Assembly: GCF_011040385.1 (NCBI RefSeq)
Contig: NZ_JAAIKB010000020.1
Coordinates: forward strand, 1 to 64,000
Reading direction: 5' to 3'
Length of the DNA: 64,000 nt
Source: Falsiroseomonas algicola
GTDB taxonomy: Bacteria > Pseudomonadota > Alphaproteobacteria > Acetobacterales > Acetobacteraceae
Shown: positions 37,168-46,348 of the stretch, piece after piece
How the letters are laid out: every line of letters starts with the position of its first letter
How positions within the stretch are numbered: the first letter of the stretch is position 1
Made by a program: the position numbers and the translations under genes
The notes under the pieces: generated by a model
Told to the model about the DNA's origin: nothing
What the model saw: the letters and a program-made list of their open reading frames with translations, nothing else
The model's database searches: none

Positions 37168-39471
37168 ATGGTCCGGCTTTCGGCTGCCTTCTTCTGCTCG
37201 GGCTTCGCCGCGCTTCTCTGCCAGATCGCCTGGCAGCGCATGCTTGGCATCTTCGCGGGGTCGGACACGGTCTCCGCCGCCCTGGTGGTGGGCGCCTTCC
37301 TGGCGGGGCTCGGCCTCGGTTCCATGATCGGCGCCTGGGTGGCGGACCGGCTGCCGCCCTGGAGGGCGCTGGCCGGCTTCGCGCTGTGCGAGGTGGTGGT
37401 GGCCGCCTTCGCCCTGGCTTCGAAGCCCTTCCTCTATGACCTGCTGGCGATGCGCCTGGCGGGCGTGGTGGATGAGCCCGCGGCGATCTTCGCCCTGTGC
37501 TTCGTCGGCCTGGTGCTGCCGACGACGCTGATGGGCGCCTCCCTGCCGCTGATCGCCCGCGCCATCGCGACCAGCCTCGACACGGTCGCGGAGCGCATCG
37601 GCTGGCTCTACGGCCTCAACACGCTGGGCGCCGGGCTGGGCGCGCTGGTGGGGGGCTGGGTGCTGCTCGGCCATCTCGGCTTCACCGGCGCGCTGGCGGT
37701 CGCCGCGGCGCTGGACCTGGCGGCGGCGGCGATCGCGCTGACGCTGCTCCCGGCGCTGAGGGGCGATGCGGCGCCGGAGCCGGCGGCACCGCCGGCACGC
37801 TCGCTCGGCGCCGCCGCCGTGCCGGCGCCGGCTGCTGGCGGCAACCTGCCGCTGTGGTGCGGGCTCGTCTTCCTGTCGGGCTATGTCATCGTGGCGCTGG
37901 AGATCCTCTGGGTCCGCGTGCTGGGGCAGGTGGGGCAGTTCCACGCCTATCTCTTCCCGACCGTGCTCGGCGTCTTCCTGCTGGCGGATGGGGTCGGCAT
38001 GGCGGTCGCGGCGCGCATGGTGCGGCGGATGAGTGACCCGCGCCCCGCCTTCTTCATGGCGCAGGCCGGCGGCTTCCTGCTTGGCGTGGCGCTGCTGATG
38101 GTGCTGTGGTGGGCGCTGGCCCATTGGCCGCTGGTGAACCACCTGGAGGTGGACCAGTGGCGACTGGAGGGGCGCGCCTTCCCGCTGACGCTGCTGCTGG
38201 TGGTGCTGGTCGTCGGCCCACCCTCCTTCCTGATCGGGATGACCTTCCCCTTCGTGCAGCGCGCCGTGCAGCGGGACCTGGCGACGGTGGGGGCCCGGGT
38301 CGGCTGGGTGCAGCTGGCGAACATCCTCGGCAATGCCGCGGGGTCCATCCTGACGGGGCTGGTGACGCTGCACCTGCTCGGCACGGCGGGCACGCTGCGG
38401 CTGCTGGCGGTGCTGTCGGTGCTGCTGCTGGCCATCTGGCTCGTGCAGTCCTGGCGCCTGCCCGCGGCCACCCGCTGGCCCGGCTGGGCCGCCTTCGCAG
38501 GATGCCTCGTGGCGCTGGCCATCGTGCCCGCCAATGCCGCGCTGTGGCAGCGGCTGCACGCCGTCTTCCCCGGCGGCGCCCATGCCTGGGGGGAGGACCG
38601 GTCCGGCGTCGCCCTGTGGCGGGAGAGGCGGCTGAACCATGCCGAGGCGATCCCCGGCCCCTTCTTCATCATGGGCCACAGCCAGGCGAGCATCCCCTTC
38701 TCCCCCCACCACATGCTGCTGGGCGCGACGGGGCCGCTGCTGCATCCCGCGCCCGGGCGGGTGCTGGCGGTGGGCGTGGGCAGCGCGGGCTCCCCCTGGG
38801 GCGTCGCCGCCGTGCCGGAGGTGCGGGAGTTCCGGGCGGTGGAGTTGGTGGCGCCGGTGCTGGGCGTGCTGCGGGACCATGCCGCCCTGCACCCGGACGG
38901 CCCCGTCGCGACGCTGCTCGCCGATCCGCGCGTGACGCTGGAGGCCGGCGACGGCCGCCGGGCGCTGGCGCGCAGCGCGCCCGGCAGCTTCGACATCATC
39001 CAGGCCGATGCGATCTATCCGCAGACCTCCCACAGCGGGCTGCTCTACAGCCGCGAATACCTGGAGCTGGTGCGCTCGCGCCTCGCCCCCGGGGGGCTGG
39101 CGGTGCAGTGGGCGCCGACCTGGTCGGTGGTGGAGACCTTCGTCGCCGTCTTCCCGCATGTCGTCATGCTGCGGCCGGGCAACATCCTGATCGGCAGCGA
39201 CCAGCCCATCCCGGATGCGCGCGCCCGGCTGCAGGCTCGCCTGGCCGACCCCGCGATCCAGGCGCGGCTGCGCGAGGGCAATCCGGAGCGTGGCCTGGGC
39301 GTGGCGGCGGAGATCGGGGGCGAGATGCTGGTCTGGGGTCCCGCCACCCCACGCGGCGCGGCGCCGCTGACCGACATGGCACCGCGCGACGAGTTCTTCG
39401 TGAACAACCCCGTGCGCAACACCTGGCGGAGCGCCTTGCCGCTGGACCTGGCGGCGGAGGTGGTGCGGTAG
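37168..39471 (+). CDS. Membrane-fused spermidine synthase-like protein
   Basis: 767 residues. The N-terminal 460 residues form about 11-12 transmembrane helices in the MFS-like style of membrane-fused polyamine synthases (FFCSGFAALLCQIAWQRMLG, LVLPTTLMGASLPLIAR, GRLYGLNTLGA-like repeat). The C-terminal part has a Rossmann methyltransferase-type fold (RVLAVGVGSAGSPWGVAAV, VTLEAGDGRRALA, FDIIQADAIYPQTSHSG) related to aminopropyltransferases, but the canonical GGGDG and putrescine-site residues are changed (VGVGSAG). True polyamine synthesis is therefore doubtful. ATG 37168 is preferred over 37102 because it opens directly into the first helix. Confidence 0.75.
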   Translation: MVRLSAAFFCSGFAALLCQIAWQRMLGIFAGSDTVSAALVVGAFLAGLGLGSMIGAWVADRLPPWRALAGFALCEVVVAAFALASKPFLYDLLAMRLAGVVDEPAAIFALCFVGLVLPTTLMGASLPLIARAIATSLDTVAERIGWLYGLNTLGAGLGALVGGWVLLGHLGFTGALAVAAALDLAAAAIALTLLPALRGDAAPEPAAPPARSLGAAAVPAPAAGGNLPLWCGLVFLSGYVIVALEILWVRVLGQVGQFHAYLFPTVLGVFLLADGVGMAVAARMVRRMSDPRPAFFMAQAGGFLLGVALLMVLWWALAHWPLVNHLEVDQWRLEGRAFPLTLLLVVLVVGPPSFLIGMTFPFVQRAVQRDLATVGARVGWVQLANILGNAAGSILTGLVTLHLLGTAGTLRLLAVLSVLLLAIWLVQSWRLPAATRWPGWAAFAGCLVALAIVPANAALWQRLHAVFPGGAHAWGEDRSGVALWRERRLNHAEAIPGPFFIMGHSQASIPFSPHHMLLGATGPLLHPAPGRVLAVGVGSAGSPWGVAAVPEVREFRAVELVAPVLGVLRDHAALHPDGPVATLLADPRVTLEAGDGRRALARSAPGSFDIIQADAIYPQTSHSGLLYSREYLELVRSRLAPGGLAVQWAPTWSVVETFVAVFPHVVMLRPGNILIGSDQPIPDARARLQARLADPAIQARLREGNPERGLGVAAEIGGEMLVWGPATPRGAAPLTDMAPRDEFFVNNPVRNTWRSALPLDLAAEVVR

Positions 39472-39477
39472 GGCGCC

Positions 39478-40047
39478 TCAGCCCGCCGGCCAGGGCGCGA
39501 TGAAGCCAGCGGCGAGGTAGCGCGGGACCTTCGCGACCTCGCCCAGCACGCGTTCCCGGGCCCGGTCGTCCTGGTGCCAGGCGCCGCGGCGGACCGGCCC
39601 GTACTCCACGGCGCGGCAGCGCTTCTCCGGCGCAGGCCAGTGGCGGTGCAGCGTCATGGCGTAGCGGCGGCCGGTGCAGAAGAGGCCGACGCAGAAGACG
39701 CGGCGCGCGCCCAGCAGCCCGGCGGCCTCGATCAGCGGCAGGGAGAGGGTGACGTTCTCCCCGGTATGGGTCGCCCGGTGTTCGAGGATGAGGGCGTCCC
39801 GCGGCACGCCTAGCGCGACGATGGCGTCGGCGATCACCGCGGCTTCCGTGGCCGGGCCACCGGGCGTGGCGCCGCCCGTGACGAGGATGCGGGGAACCTG
39901 GCGCCCGAGAAAAAGCGAAGCGGCCGCCTGGGCCATCCCGGCTACCGCGATGCGGTTGCCGAAGACGATGGCCAGGTCGGCCGCTTCTGCCGGATGGTCC
40001 AGGCAGTGGTCACGCTCGATCCGGGCGATCTCGCCCGGATCGAGCAC
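39478..40047 (-). CDS. YdcF/DUF218 family protein
   Basis: About 189 residues of the DUF218 fold: DLAIVFGNRIAVAGMAQ, RILVTGGATPGGPATEA, HRATHTGENVTLSLPLI and RVFCVGLFCTGRRYAMTLHRHWP. Family members bind S-adenosylmethionine or act near the envelope (ElyC, SanA types), but no reaction is established. The likely start is GTG 40047, 7 bases after the rpsA stop; the longer frame overlaps rpsA. It is probably cotranscribed with rpsA. Confidence 0.78.
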   Translation of the reverse strand: MLDPGEIARIERDHCLDHPAEAADLAIVFGNRIAVAGMAQAAASLFLGRQVPRILVTGGATPGGPATEAAVIADAIVALGVPRDALILEHRATHTGENVTLSLPLIEAAGLLGARRVFCVGLFCTGRRYAMTLHRHWPAPEKRCRAVEYGPVRRGAWHQDDRARERVLGEVAKVPRYLAAGFIAPWPAG

Positions 40048-40054
40048 GCACGCC

Positions 40055-41770
40055 TTACTCGTCGGAGGCCACCTGGTTGCGGCGGCGGATGGCCGCGCCC
40101 AGGATGTCACCCAGCGAGGCACCGCTGTCGGTGGAGCCGAACTCCTTCATCGCCTCACGCTCCTCCTCCACTTCCTTGCCCTTGATGGTCAGGGCCAGGC
40201 GGCGGCCGGCGCGGTCGACGGCGGTGATCTTCGCATCGACCTTCTCGCCCACGGCGAAACGGTCGGGGCGCTGGTCGCCACGGTCGCGGGCCAGTTCGGC
40301 GCGGCGGATGAAGCCCGTCAGCACCTCATCGACCTTCACCTCGATGCCGTTCGGCTCGATCTTGGTGACGATGCAGGTGACGACGTCGCCCTTGCGGATG
40401 CGGTCCAGCACCTCGGCGGCCGGGTCGGCCTGGAGCTGCTTGACGCCGAGGGAGATGCGCTCCTTCTCCACATCCACGTCGAGGACCTTGGCCTTCACCA
40501 TGTCGCCCTTGCGGTAGGACGTCATGGCCTGCTCGCCAGGGACGTCCCAGCTCAGGTCGGACATGTGCACCATGCCGTCGAGGTCCGGGCCGAGGCCGAC
40601 GAAGAGGCCGAACTCGGTGATGTTGCGGATCTCGCCCTCGATCACCGTGCCGGGCGGGTTGGCCTCGGCGAACAGCTCCCACGGGTTGCCCTGGGCCTGC
40701 TTCAGGCCGAGCGAGATGCGGCGCTTCGGGCCGTCCACGTCCAGGATCATGACGTCCACTTCCTGCGAAGTGGCGACGATCTTGCCGGGGTGAACGTTCT
40801 TCTTGGTCCAGGACATCTCGCTGACGTGCACGAGGCCCTCGACACCCGGCTCCAGCTCCACGAAGGCGCCGTAGTCCGTGATGTTGGTCACGCGGCCGGA
40901 GAACTTGCCGTTGACCGGGTACTTGATCGCCACGCCATCCCAGGGATCGGCCATCAGCTGCTTCATGCCGAGGCTGATGCGCTGCGTCTCCGGGTTGAAG
41001 CGGATGACCTGCACCTTGACCTGCTGGCCGATGGTGAGGGCCTCGCTCGGGTGGTTGATGCGGCGCCAGGCGATGTCGGTGACATGCAGCAGGCCGTCCA
41101 CGCCGCCGAGGTCCACGAACGCACCGTAGTCCGTGATGTTCTTGACCACGCCGTCGAGCACCATGCCTTCCTTGAGGCCCTGGATGAGCTCGCTGCGCTG
41201 CTCGGCGCGCGTCTCCTCCAGCACCGCGCGGCGGCTGACGACGATGTTGCCGCGGGCGCGGTCCATCTTGAGGATCTGGAAGGGCTGCGGGCTGCCCATC
41301 AGCGGCGTCACGTCGCGGACCGGGCGGATGTCGACCTGGGAGCCGGGCAGGAAGGCCACGGCACCGCCGAGGTCGACGGTGAAGCCACCCTTCACGCGGC
41401 CGAAGATCACGCCGTTCACGCGCTGCTGCGCGGTGAAGGACTTCTCGAGGTTCGTCCAGGCTTCCTCGCGCCGCGCCTTCTCACGCGACAGGATGATGGC
41501 GCCGTCGCGGTCCTCGTAGCGCTCCACGAAGAGCTCGATGACGTCGCCGACCTTGACCTCGGGCTTCGCGCCCTGGGGGGCGAACTCCTTGAGGGGGACG
41601 CGGCCTTCCGACTTCAGGCCGACATCGACCACGGCGAAGTCATCGTCGACGCGGATGACCTTCCCGGTGATGACGGAGCCGTGGAAGGAAGAGTTCTCGC
41701 CCAGCGTCGCGTCGAGGAGGGCGGCGAAGTCCTCGCCGGCATCGGTGGCGAGGGTGTTGGCGGTTGCCAT
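40055..41770 (-). CDS. rpsA: 30S ribosomal protein S1
   Basis: S1 binds mRNA leaders and helps initiation on the 30S subunit. The 571-residue protein has six S1 repeats with recurring VxxITDYGAFVDLGGVDGLLHV-type cores (for instance FGLFVGLGPDLDGMVHMSDL). The C-terminus DTGASLG-like segment (STDSGASLGDILGAAI) is typical of alphaproteobacterial S1. The start is ATG 41770. It lies downstream of aroA-cmk in the usual order, but with a 316-base leader that contains hairpins. Confidence 0.97.
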   Translation of the reverse strand: MATANTLATDAGEDFAALLDATLGENSSFHGSVITGKVIRVDDDFAVVDVGLKSEGRVPLKEFAPQGAKPEVKVGDVIELFVERYEDRDGAIILSREKARREEAWTNLEKSFTAQQRVNGVIFGRVKGGFTVDLGGAVAFLPGSQVDIRPVRDVTPLMGSPQPFQILKMDRARGNIVVSRRAVLEETRAEQRSELIQGLKEGMVLDGVVKNITDYGAFVDLGGVDGLLHVTDIAWRRINHPSEALTIGQQVKVQVIRFNPETQRISLGMKQLMADPWDGVAIKYPVNGKFSGRVTNITDYGAFVELEPGVEGLVHVSEMSWTKKNVHPGKIVATSQEVDVMILDVDGPKRRISLGLKQAQGNPWELFAEANPPGTVIEGEIRNITEFGLFVGLGPDLDGMVHMSDLSWDVPGEQAMTSYRKGDMVKAKVLDVDVEKERISLGVKQLQADPAAEVLDRIRKGDVVTCIVTKIEPNGIEVKVDEVLTGFIRRAELARDRGDQRPDRFAVGEKVDAKITAVDRAGRRLALTIKGKEVEEEREAMKEFGSTDSGASLGDILGAAIRRRNQVASDE

Positions 41771-42086
41771 GTAGCGGTTGTTTCCCGGTCGATGCCCCGC
41801 GAGGCGGGGCATGGGGTATGCGCCCCCGCGGCGAGCCGCCACGGGCACGACCTGGCCGGATGCGGTCCCCTGGATCCGCGTGGCCCACAGTCTGATGACG
41901 GGATGACGGTCCGCCGATGCCGGCCCGGGCCAATGCGGTGATCCCGGTGACGCGATCCGCGCCCCCTGGCTCCCCCTCCGCGATGGCATGGGCACCGCGG
42001 GGCTCCCGGAGGGGCGCGCGGCTGTGCCCTCGCCTACGCCCCGGAGCTTACGGGAGTCAAGGGTGAATCCCTTGTGCGGCGCGGGA
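41771..42086 (-). promoter_or_regulatory. Long cmk-rpsA intergenic leader with a perfect hairpin before rpsA
   Basis: No gene is seen in this 316-base gap. Near the rpsA start ATGCCCCGC (41792-41800), loop GAG, GCGGGGCAT (41804-41812) form a perfect 9-bp stem on the leader side, ending 22 bases before the ATG. S1 represses its own translation through a structured leader in E. coli; a similar role here is inference. The gap probably also holds a separate rpsA promoter. Confidence 0.45.
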
Positions 42087-42728
42087 TCAGGCGGCGGCCA
42101 TCCGCGTGCGGACCAGCAGCAGGGCGGCGGCGTAGGCGGCCTCCGCATCCAGATCGGTGGTGTCGAGCAGCACGGCGTCCTCGGCCGGCTTCATGGGGGC
42201 GGTGCTGCGGCCGGCATCCTGGGCGTCGCGGGCGCGGAGCTCGGCCTCCACCTGGTCGAGGTCGGCGGCCACACCGCGGGCATGAAGCTCCGCCCAGCGG
42301 CGGCGGGCACGCTCCCCGGTCGCGGCGGTGACGAAGAGCTTGATGGGGGCTTCCGGGAAGACGACGGTGCCGATGTCCCGGCCATCCATCACGGCGCCAT
42401 GGCGGCGGCCGAACTCCCGCTGCCAGTCGAGCAGCGCGGCGCGGACGGCGGGGATGGCGGCGACGGCACTCGCGGCCATGTCGGCGGCGGGGCCGCGGAG
42501 ATCCGTCCGCGCCAGGTCGGCGGCGGTCATGGCCCTCGCCTCGGCCTCCGCCGCGATGGCGTCGCGGGGGTCGAGGCCGCGATCCAGCACGCGGCGGCCG
42601 GTGGCGCGGTAGAGCAGGCCGGTGTCGAGGTAGGGAAGCCCCAGCTCCGCCGCGAGCCGCCGTGCCAGCGTGCCCTTGCCGGCGGCGGCGGGGCCATCGA
42701 CGGCGATGACGAGGGGCCGGGCACTCAT
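42087..42728 (-). CDS. cmk: Cytidylate kinase
   Basis: Cmk phosphorylates CMP and dCMP. The 213-residue protein has the P-loop [17 protein letters not shown] (residues 9-25), the NMP-binding [12 protein letters not shown], and [20 protein letters not shown] near the middle. It starts at 42728, overlapping the aroA stop by 4 bases (ATGA). aroA-cmk-rpsA is a conserved bacterial run. Confidence 0.95.
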   Translation of the reverse strand: MSARPLVIAVDGPAAAGKGTLARRLAAELGLPYLDTGLLYRATGRRVLDRGLDPRDAIAAEAEARAMTAADLARTDLRGPAADMAASAVAAIPAVRAALLDWQREFGRRHGAVMDGRDIGTVVFPEAPIKLFVTAATGERARRRWAELHARGVAADLDQVEAELRARDAQDAGRSTAPMKPAEDAVLLDTTDLDAEAAYAAALLLVRTRMAAA

Positions 42729-44101
42729 GGCGCGGAGAGCGGGCCGCCGGGGCCGCCATTGCCGGCCAAGCCATTGATCAGGCTCGCGAAACCGGGGAAG
42801 GAGGTCTCGATGAAGGCGGCGTCGTCGGCCGTCACGGGGCGCCTCGACGCCAGGCCCATGACCAGCGCCGACATGGCGATGCGGTGGTCCATATGGGTCT
42901 CGACCAGGCCGCCGCCCTCGATCGGGCCGCCGGCGCCATGGACGATGAGGTCATCGCCCTCGATCTCCACCCTGGCGCCATTGGCGACCAGCATGGCGGC
43001 GGTGGCGGCCAGGCGGTCGCTTTCCTTCACCCGCAGTTCCTTCAGCCCGCGCATGCGGGTGGTGCCGGAGGCGACCGCCGCGGCGACGGAGAGGACCGGG
43101 TATTCGTCGATCATCGAGGGGGCGCGCAGCGCGGGCACATCGACGCCGCGCAGCGCGGAGGCGCGGATGACGAGGTCGGCCACCGGCTCGCCGCCCTCGA
43201 TCCGGCGGTTCACCTCCGTGATGTTGGCGCCCATTTCCTGCAGCGTCAGGAAGATGCCGGCGCGGAGCGGGTTCATGCCGACACCCTGGATCGTCACCTC
43301 CGACCCCGGGACCAGCAGGGCCGCGATGGCGGGGAAGGCGGCGGAGGAGGGGTCTCCGGGCACGACGACCGGGGCGGCGACGAGCTCGGGCTGGCCCAGC
43401 AGTTCGATGACGCGGCCATGGCCTTCGACCTGCACATCCACCACGGCGCCGAAGTGGCGGAGCATGTTCTCCGTGTGGTCGCGCGTGGCCTCGACCTCCT
43501 GCACCCGGGTCACGCCGCGGGCGCAGAGGCCAGCGAGCAGGCAGGCGGACTTCACCTGGGCGGAGGGAACGGGCACGGCATAATCAAGGGCAAGCGGGTC
43601 GGCCGCACCCTCCACCGCCAGCGGCAGGCGGCCGCCGGCGCGGGTGGTGAAGCGGGCGCCGGTGGCGGAGAGCGGGTCCGTGACGCGCTTCATGGGGCGC
43701 TTCCGCAGGGACGCATCCCCGGTCATCACCGCGAAGATCGGGTGGCCGGCGAGCAGGCCGCAGAGCAGGCGGGCGGCGGTGCCGCTGTTGCCCATGTCCA
43801 GCACATCGGCGGGCTCCACCAGGCCGCCGATGCCGCGGCCGGCGACGCGCCAATGGCCGGCGCCGAGGTTCTCCACCGTCGCACCCAAAGCGCGCATGGC
43901 GGCGGCGGTGCGCAGCACGTCCTCCCCCTCCAGCAGCCCGGTGATATCGGTGGTGCCGACGGCGAGCGCGCCGAACATCAGGGCGCGGTGGCTGATGGAC
44001 TTGTCGCCGGGCACGGTGATGGTGCCGCGCAGCGGTGCGCCGGGCGCCGCCGCCTTGAGCGGCCGGGCGGCCTGGTGGTGGTTCGGCGCGGGTTCCTGCA
44101 T
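42725..44101 (-). CDS. aroA: 3-phosphoshikimate 1-carboxyvinyltransferase (EPSP synthase), class II-like
   Basis: AroA joins shikimate-3-phosphate and PEP in the chorismate pathway. The 458-residue protein has [15 protein letters not shown] (Lys34), [36 protein letters not shown] and [10 protein letters not shown]. The segments [16 protein letters not shown] and [10 protein letters not shown] follow the Agrobacterium CP4 (class II) pattern. At the site equivalent to CP4 Ala100 it has Gly107 (GNSGTAARL). The start is ATG 44101; the longer frame overlaps the divergent TIGR02300 gene. Confidence 0.95.
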   Translation of the reverse strand: MQEPAPNHHQAARPLKAAAPGAPLRGTITVPGDKSISHRALMFGALAVGTTDITGLLEGEDVLRTAAAMRALGATVENLGAGHWRVAGRGIGGLVEPADVLDMGNSGTAARLLCGLLAGHPIFAVMTGDASLRKRPMKRVTDPLSATGARFTTRAGGRLPLAVEGAADPLALDYAVPVPSAQVKSACLLAGLCARGVTRVQEVEATRDHTENMLRHFGAVVDVQVEGHGRVIELLGQPELVAAPVVVPGDPSSAAFPAIAALLVPGSEVTIQGVGMNPLRAGIFLTLQEMGANITEVNRRIEGGEPVADLVIRASALRGVDVPALRAPSMIDEYPVLSVAAAVASGTTRMRGLKELRVKESDRLAATAAMLVANGARVEIEGDDLIVHGAGGPIEGGGLVETHMDHRIAMSALVMGLASRRPVTADDAAFIETSFPGFASLINGLAGNGGPGGPLSAP

Positions 44102-44227
44102 GCCAAGGCGTTTGACATGCAGGGCGCGAAGTGGCAATCGCGCGCACCCCTTTCGACCACCCCTCCGCCCCGGCTGCGCATCGATCCCGGTGCCTGGCGC
44201 GGGCCTGACACGAGGCTGATGTTCCCC

Positions 44228-44551
44228 ATGGCGAAGCCTGAACTCGGATTGAAGCGCGTCTGCGTCGCCTGCGGCACGAAGTTCTACGACCTGACGCGCG
44301 CGCCGGCGATCTGCCCGAAGTGCGGGACGGAGCAGCCGGCGGAGCAGCCCCGCCTGAAGCGCGCCCCGGCGGCGGTGGATGAGCGGCTGAAGAAGCGGGC
44401 CGTGGTGGCGGAGGCCGATGCCGAGGACGGGGTGGAGGTGGAGACCGACGCCGACGACGAGGCGATCGAGGACGCGGACGAGCTGGAAGACGACGCCGAG
44501 GCGCTGGGCGAGGAGATCGAGGTCGAGACCGACCGCGAGGAGGAAGGCTGA
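44228..44551 (+). CDS. TIGR02300 family zinc-ribbon protein
   Basis: The 107-residue protein of a conserved alphaproteobacterial family begins [22 protein letters not shown], with two CxxC pairs (CVACG, CPKCG) forming a zinc ribbon. A very acidic tail (about 55-107) follows. Function is unknown. It is divergent from aroA, its usual neighbour. ATG 44219 would add three residues; 44228 fits the family start. A terminator follows at 44576. Confidence 0.85.
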   Translation: MAKPELGLKRVCVACGTKFYDLTRAPAICPKCGTEQPAEQPRLKRAPAAVDERLKKRAVVAEADAEDGVEVETDADDEAIEDADELEDDAEALGEEIEVETDREEEG

Positions 44552-44575
44552 GGCCTTTAGTGGTTTTAGGGGATT

Positions 44576-44599
44576 AAGGGCCGGGAACGCGGCCCTTTT
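44576..44599 (+). terminator. Intrinsic terminator after the TIGR02300 gene
   Basis: AAGGGCCG (44576-44583), a 6-base loop, CGGCCCTT (44590-44597), followed by TT. Confidence 0.65.
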
Positions 44600-44635
44600 G
44601 GACAAAATCCCCGGGCCCGGCATCGGCCTGGACAT

Positions 44636-45253
44636 CTACGGAACCCCCGGCGCCGCGAGGCCCGGGGGTTCTGTCGTTCTGAAGAGCCTCGGCCTGCCGG
44701 CGATGAGGCGGTGGAGGCGGGAGAGCAGCGATATCTCCGGCCCGGTCGGCACGCGGCGGGTGCGGAAGATGTTCCTGACGAGGTCGACCAGGCCTGGCTC
44801 CAGCTCCGGATAGGGCAGGCACCAGGGCGGGGCCGGCATGGCGGAGACCATGCCGAGACGGCGCACCAGCGCCATGCTGGTGACGGGCAGGAGCCGCGCG
44901 GCGCGGCGCCAGGCGCGGACGATCCTCCATTCCAGGCTTTTCACGGAGGCAAAGGCCATGGGGTGGCGGGAGGCGGCGACCAGCAGCCGATCCAGCACGC
45001 CGCTGCGCGCCATGCGCGTCAGCATGCGATGGGCGGAGTTGGGGGAGCCGTAGCGCTTCGGCAGTTCGCGCCAAGGGCCGGCAGAACAGGCGACCCAGAA
45101 GATGGCATCCATGGTGCGGCGGGCGTTCTGCGAGCGACGGCCGCGGGGGTCGGCGGGGGCGATGAGGGGGGCGAGGGCGTGCCATTCCTCGTCGGTGAGG
45201 GGGCGGAAGGGGTGGGGGGTGGTGCGGTGGAGGGGGAAGGTGAGCGGGGGCAT
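44636..45253 (-). CDS. Stand-alone IS5-type (DUF4096) domain protein, possibly a domesticated transposase fragment
   Basis: 205 residues. The N-terminal 80 match the helix-turn-helix domain of IS5-family OrfA proteins (FRPLTDEEWHALAPLI, then FWVACSAGPWRELPKRYG and SGVLDRLL). The remaining 110 residues, basic and Arg/Pro rich, match no transposase part known to me, and there is no DDE catalytic domain, OrfB or inverted repeat nearby. The frame is intact with GAGG 8-11 bases before ATG 45253. It may be a host DNA-binding protein derived from an insertion sequence. Confidence 0.6.
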   Translation of the reverse strand: MPPLTFPLHRTTPHPFRPLTDEEWHALAPLIAPADPRGRRSQNARRTMDAIFWVACSAGPWRELPKRYGSPNSAHRMLTRMARSGVLDRLLVAASRHPMAFASVKSLEWRIVRAWRRAARLLPVTSMALVRRLGMVSAMPAPPWCLPYPELEPGLVDLVRNIFRTRRVPTGPEISLLSRLHRLIAGRPRLFRTTEPPGLAAPGVP

Positions 45254-45562
45254 GGGGAGGGCCTCGCGGGGGGAGGGAGCGAGGGAGGGTATAGGAATAT
45301 AGTCTCGTTTGCAAGCGTTGGCGGGTGCCCAAGGAGGTTCACTTTGCAGCAACGTCTGATGTATCGCTTCGCAAGCGGTGTGGAAAACGAATGTTGTGTG
45401 CCGAAGTCCGGTCTTAATGTAAGCAGGCGAATATTTTCCAATATCCGCATTGGTTTTTTTGAACTGCAAATTCGCCAATGGAGCGCAACATGGAGCGGAT
45501 GAGCGTCCGACTAAGTCCGTCACCCCGTTAAAGAAAAAAACTCACTGCTCTGTTTATGTATT
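45254..45562. other. Gap with a sharp fall in GC content; no gene seen
   Basis: From about 45290 the composition changes from typical GC-rich sequence to AT-rich, marking the edge of an acquired patch that continues to about 46640. A run of seven T on the minus strand (45533-45540 region) lies after the stop of the AT-rich gene and could act in termination. Nothing else is recognisable. Confidence 0.4.
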
Positions 45563-46348
45563 TTAGGTACACAGCTGAGTTCGAAGCCGAATTACCGAAG
45601 GGCTGGAGATCAACATTTGGGCCGCGCCAAGCAATTCAAGACTTACGGCGTCCAGTCGATCGCGACCGTTGGGTCCGACACCCGGTAGCGGTTTGCGCGA
45701 ACGGATTTCAAAATTTTCAAGCGCCTCAAGATGCATGTCATAGGCAGGATTGCCATCGCGCATGTAGAAGGAAATAGAACGCTGCACAATTTCTAGAACC
45801 TGCTCTTCCGGAGTGCGCCGATCTGTGTCGTAATGTGCGCCGCCTGTCTTGTTTGTGATATAGCGGATTACAGCTTCACGCGATACTTTTACGACGCGCG
45901 GCATCGCGCACGCTGGATCTTGTTTAAAGTCTGCGAATGATCTGAAAAAGAAGACGGGCTGATTTTTGAAGGTTTTTAGTGGTGCATCGAAGCGGACGTT
46001 CGGATCAAACGGACGGTCTGCCGGATGCTGCCTCCGTTCGGAGAAGGCCGCCATAAGCTGCACGCCGAAAATGTAATATCCGGCGAGCTGGAAAAAAACT
46101 GTCAGCGGATCATCTTCAATATGGCGAAGCAGTGCGCGCGCTTCGGGGATGGAGATCTGAATTACGGAGCCCCTTGCGTCGGCTACCTTCTGTAAGTGGT
46201 CGTAGCAAATCAAGTTCCGCAAAATCGTGCTGCTATGACGAATGTTTGCGTTTCTGATGGTTGAGTTTGAAATCATAGCCGATAAATAGTCGAGATCATC
46301 TGCGACGACCTGCTCAAGCGCTGGGTCAATCATCGGTCTTGGTTTCAT
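45563..46348 (-). CDS. Hypothetical protein in an AT-rich acquired patch
   Basis: 261 residues, soluble, no signal peptide. Recognisable local features are helical segments near the start (NSTIRNANIRHSSTILRNLI), a central aromatic stretch FFFRSFADF, and SREAVIRYITNKTGGAHYD. The RYITNKTGGAHYD stretch recalls a conserved block in hypothetical proteins of mobile elements, but I cannot name a family. Codon use and GC differ strongly from the host. ATG 46348 is preferred over a TTG nine codons upstream. A 15-bp palindrome 75 bases upstream may be its operator. Confidence 0.6.
   Translation of the reverse strand: MKPRPMIDPALEQVVADDLDYLSAMISNSTIRNANIRHSSTILRNLICYDHLQKVADARGSVIQISIPEARALLRHIEDDPLTVFFQLAGYYIFGVQLMAAFSERRQHPADRPFDPNVRFDAPLKTFKNQPVFFFRSFADFKQDPACAMPRVVKVSREAVIRYITNKTGGAHYDTDRRTPEEQVLEIVQRSISFYMRDGNPAYDMHLEALENFEIRSRKPLPGVGPNGRDRLDAVSLELLGAAQMLISSPSVIRLRTQLCT

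Noticed and set aside
36999-39159. Upstream extension of the sppA frame to more than 1000 codons
   Set aside because: The extension is antisense to the aminopropyltransferase-like gene and is compositionally biased. SppA begins at 36999 with a normal anchor helix.
44711-45502. A 263-codon plus-strand frame over the IS5-type gene
   Set aside because: It is Gly/Glu/Arg-rich with no motif and mirrors the minus-strand gene that has a recognisable domain.
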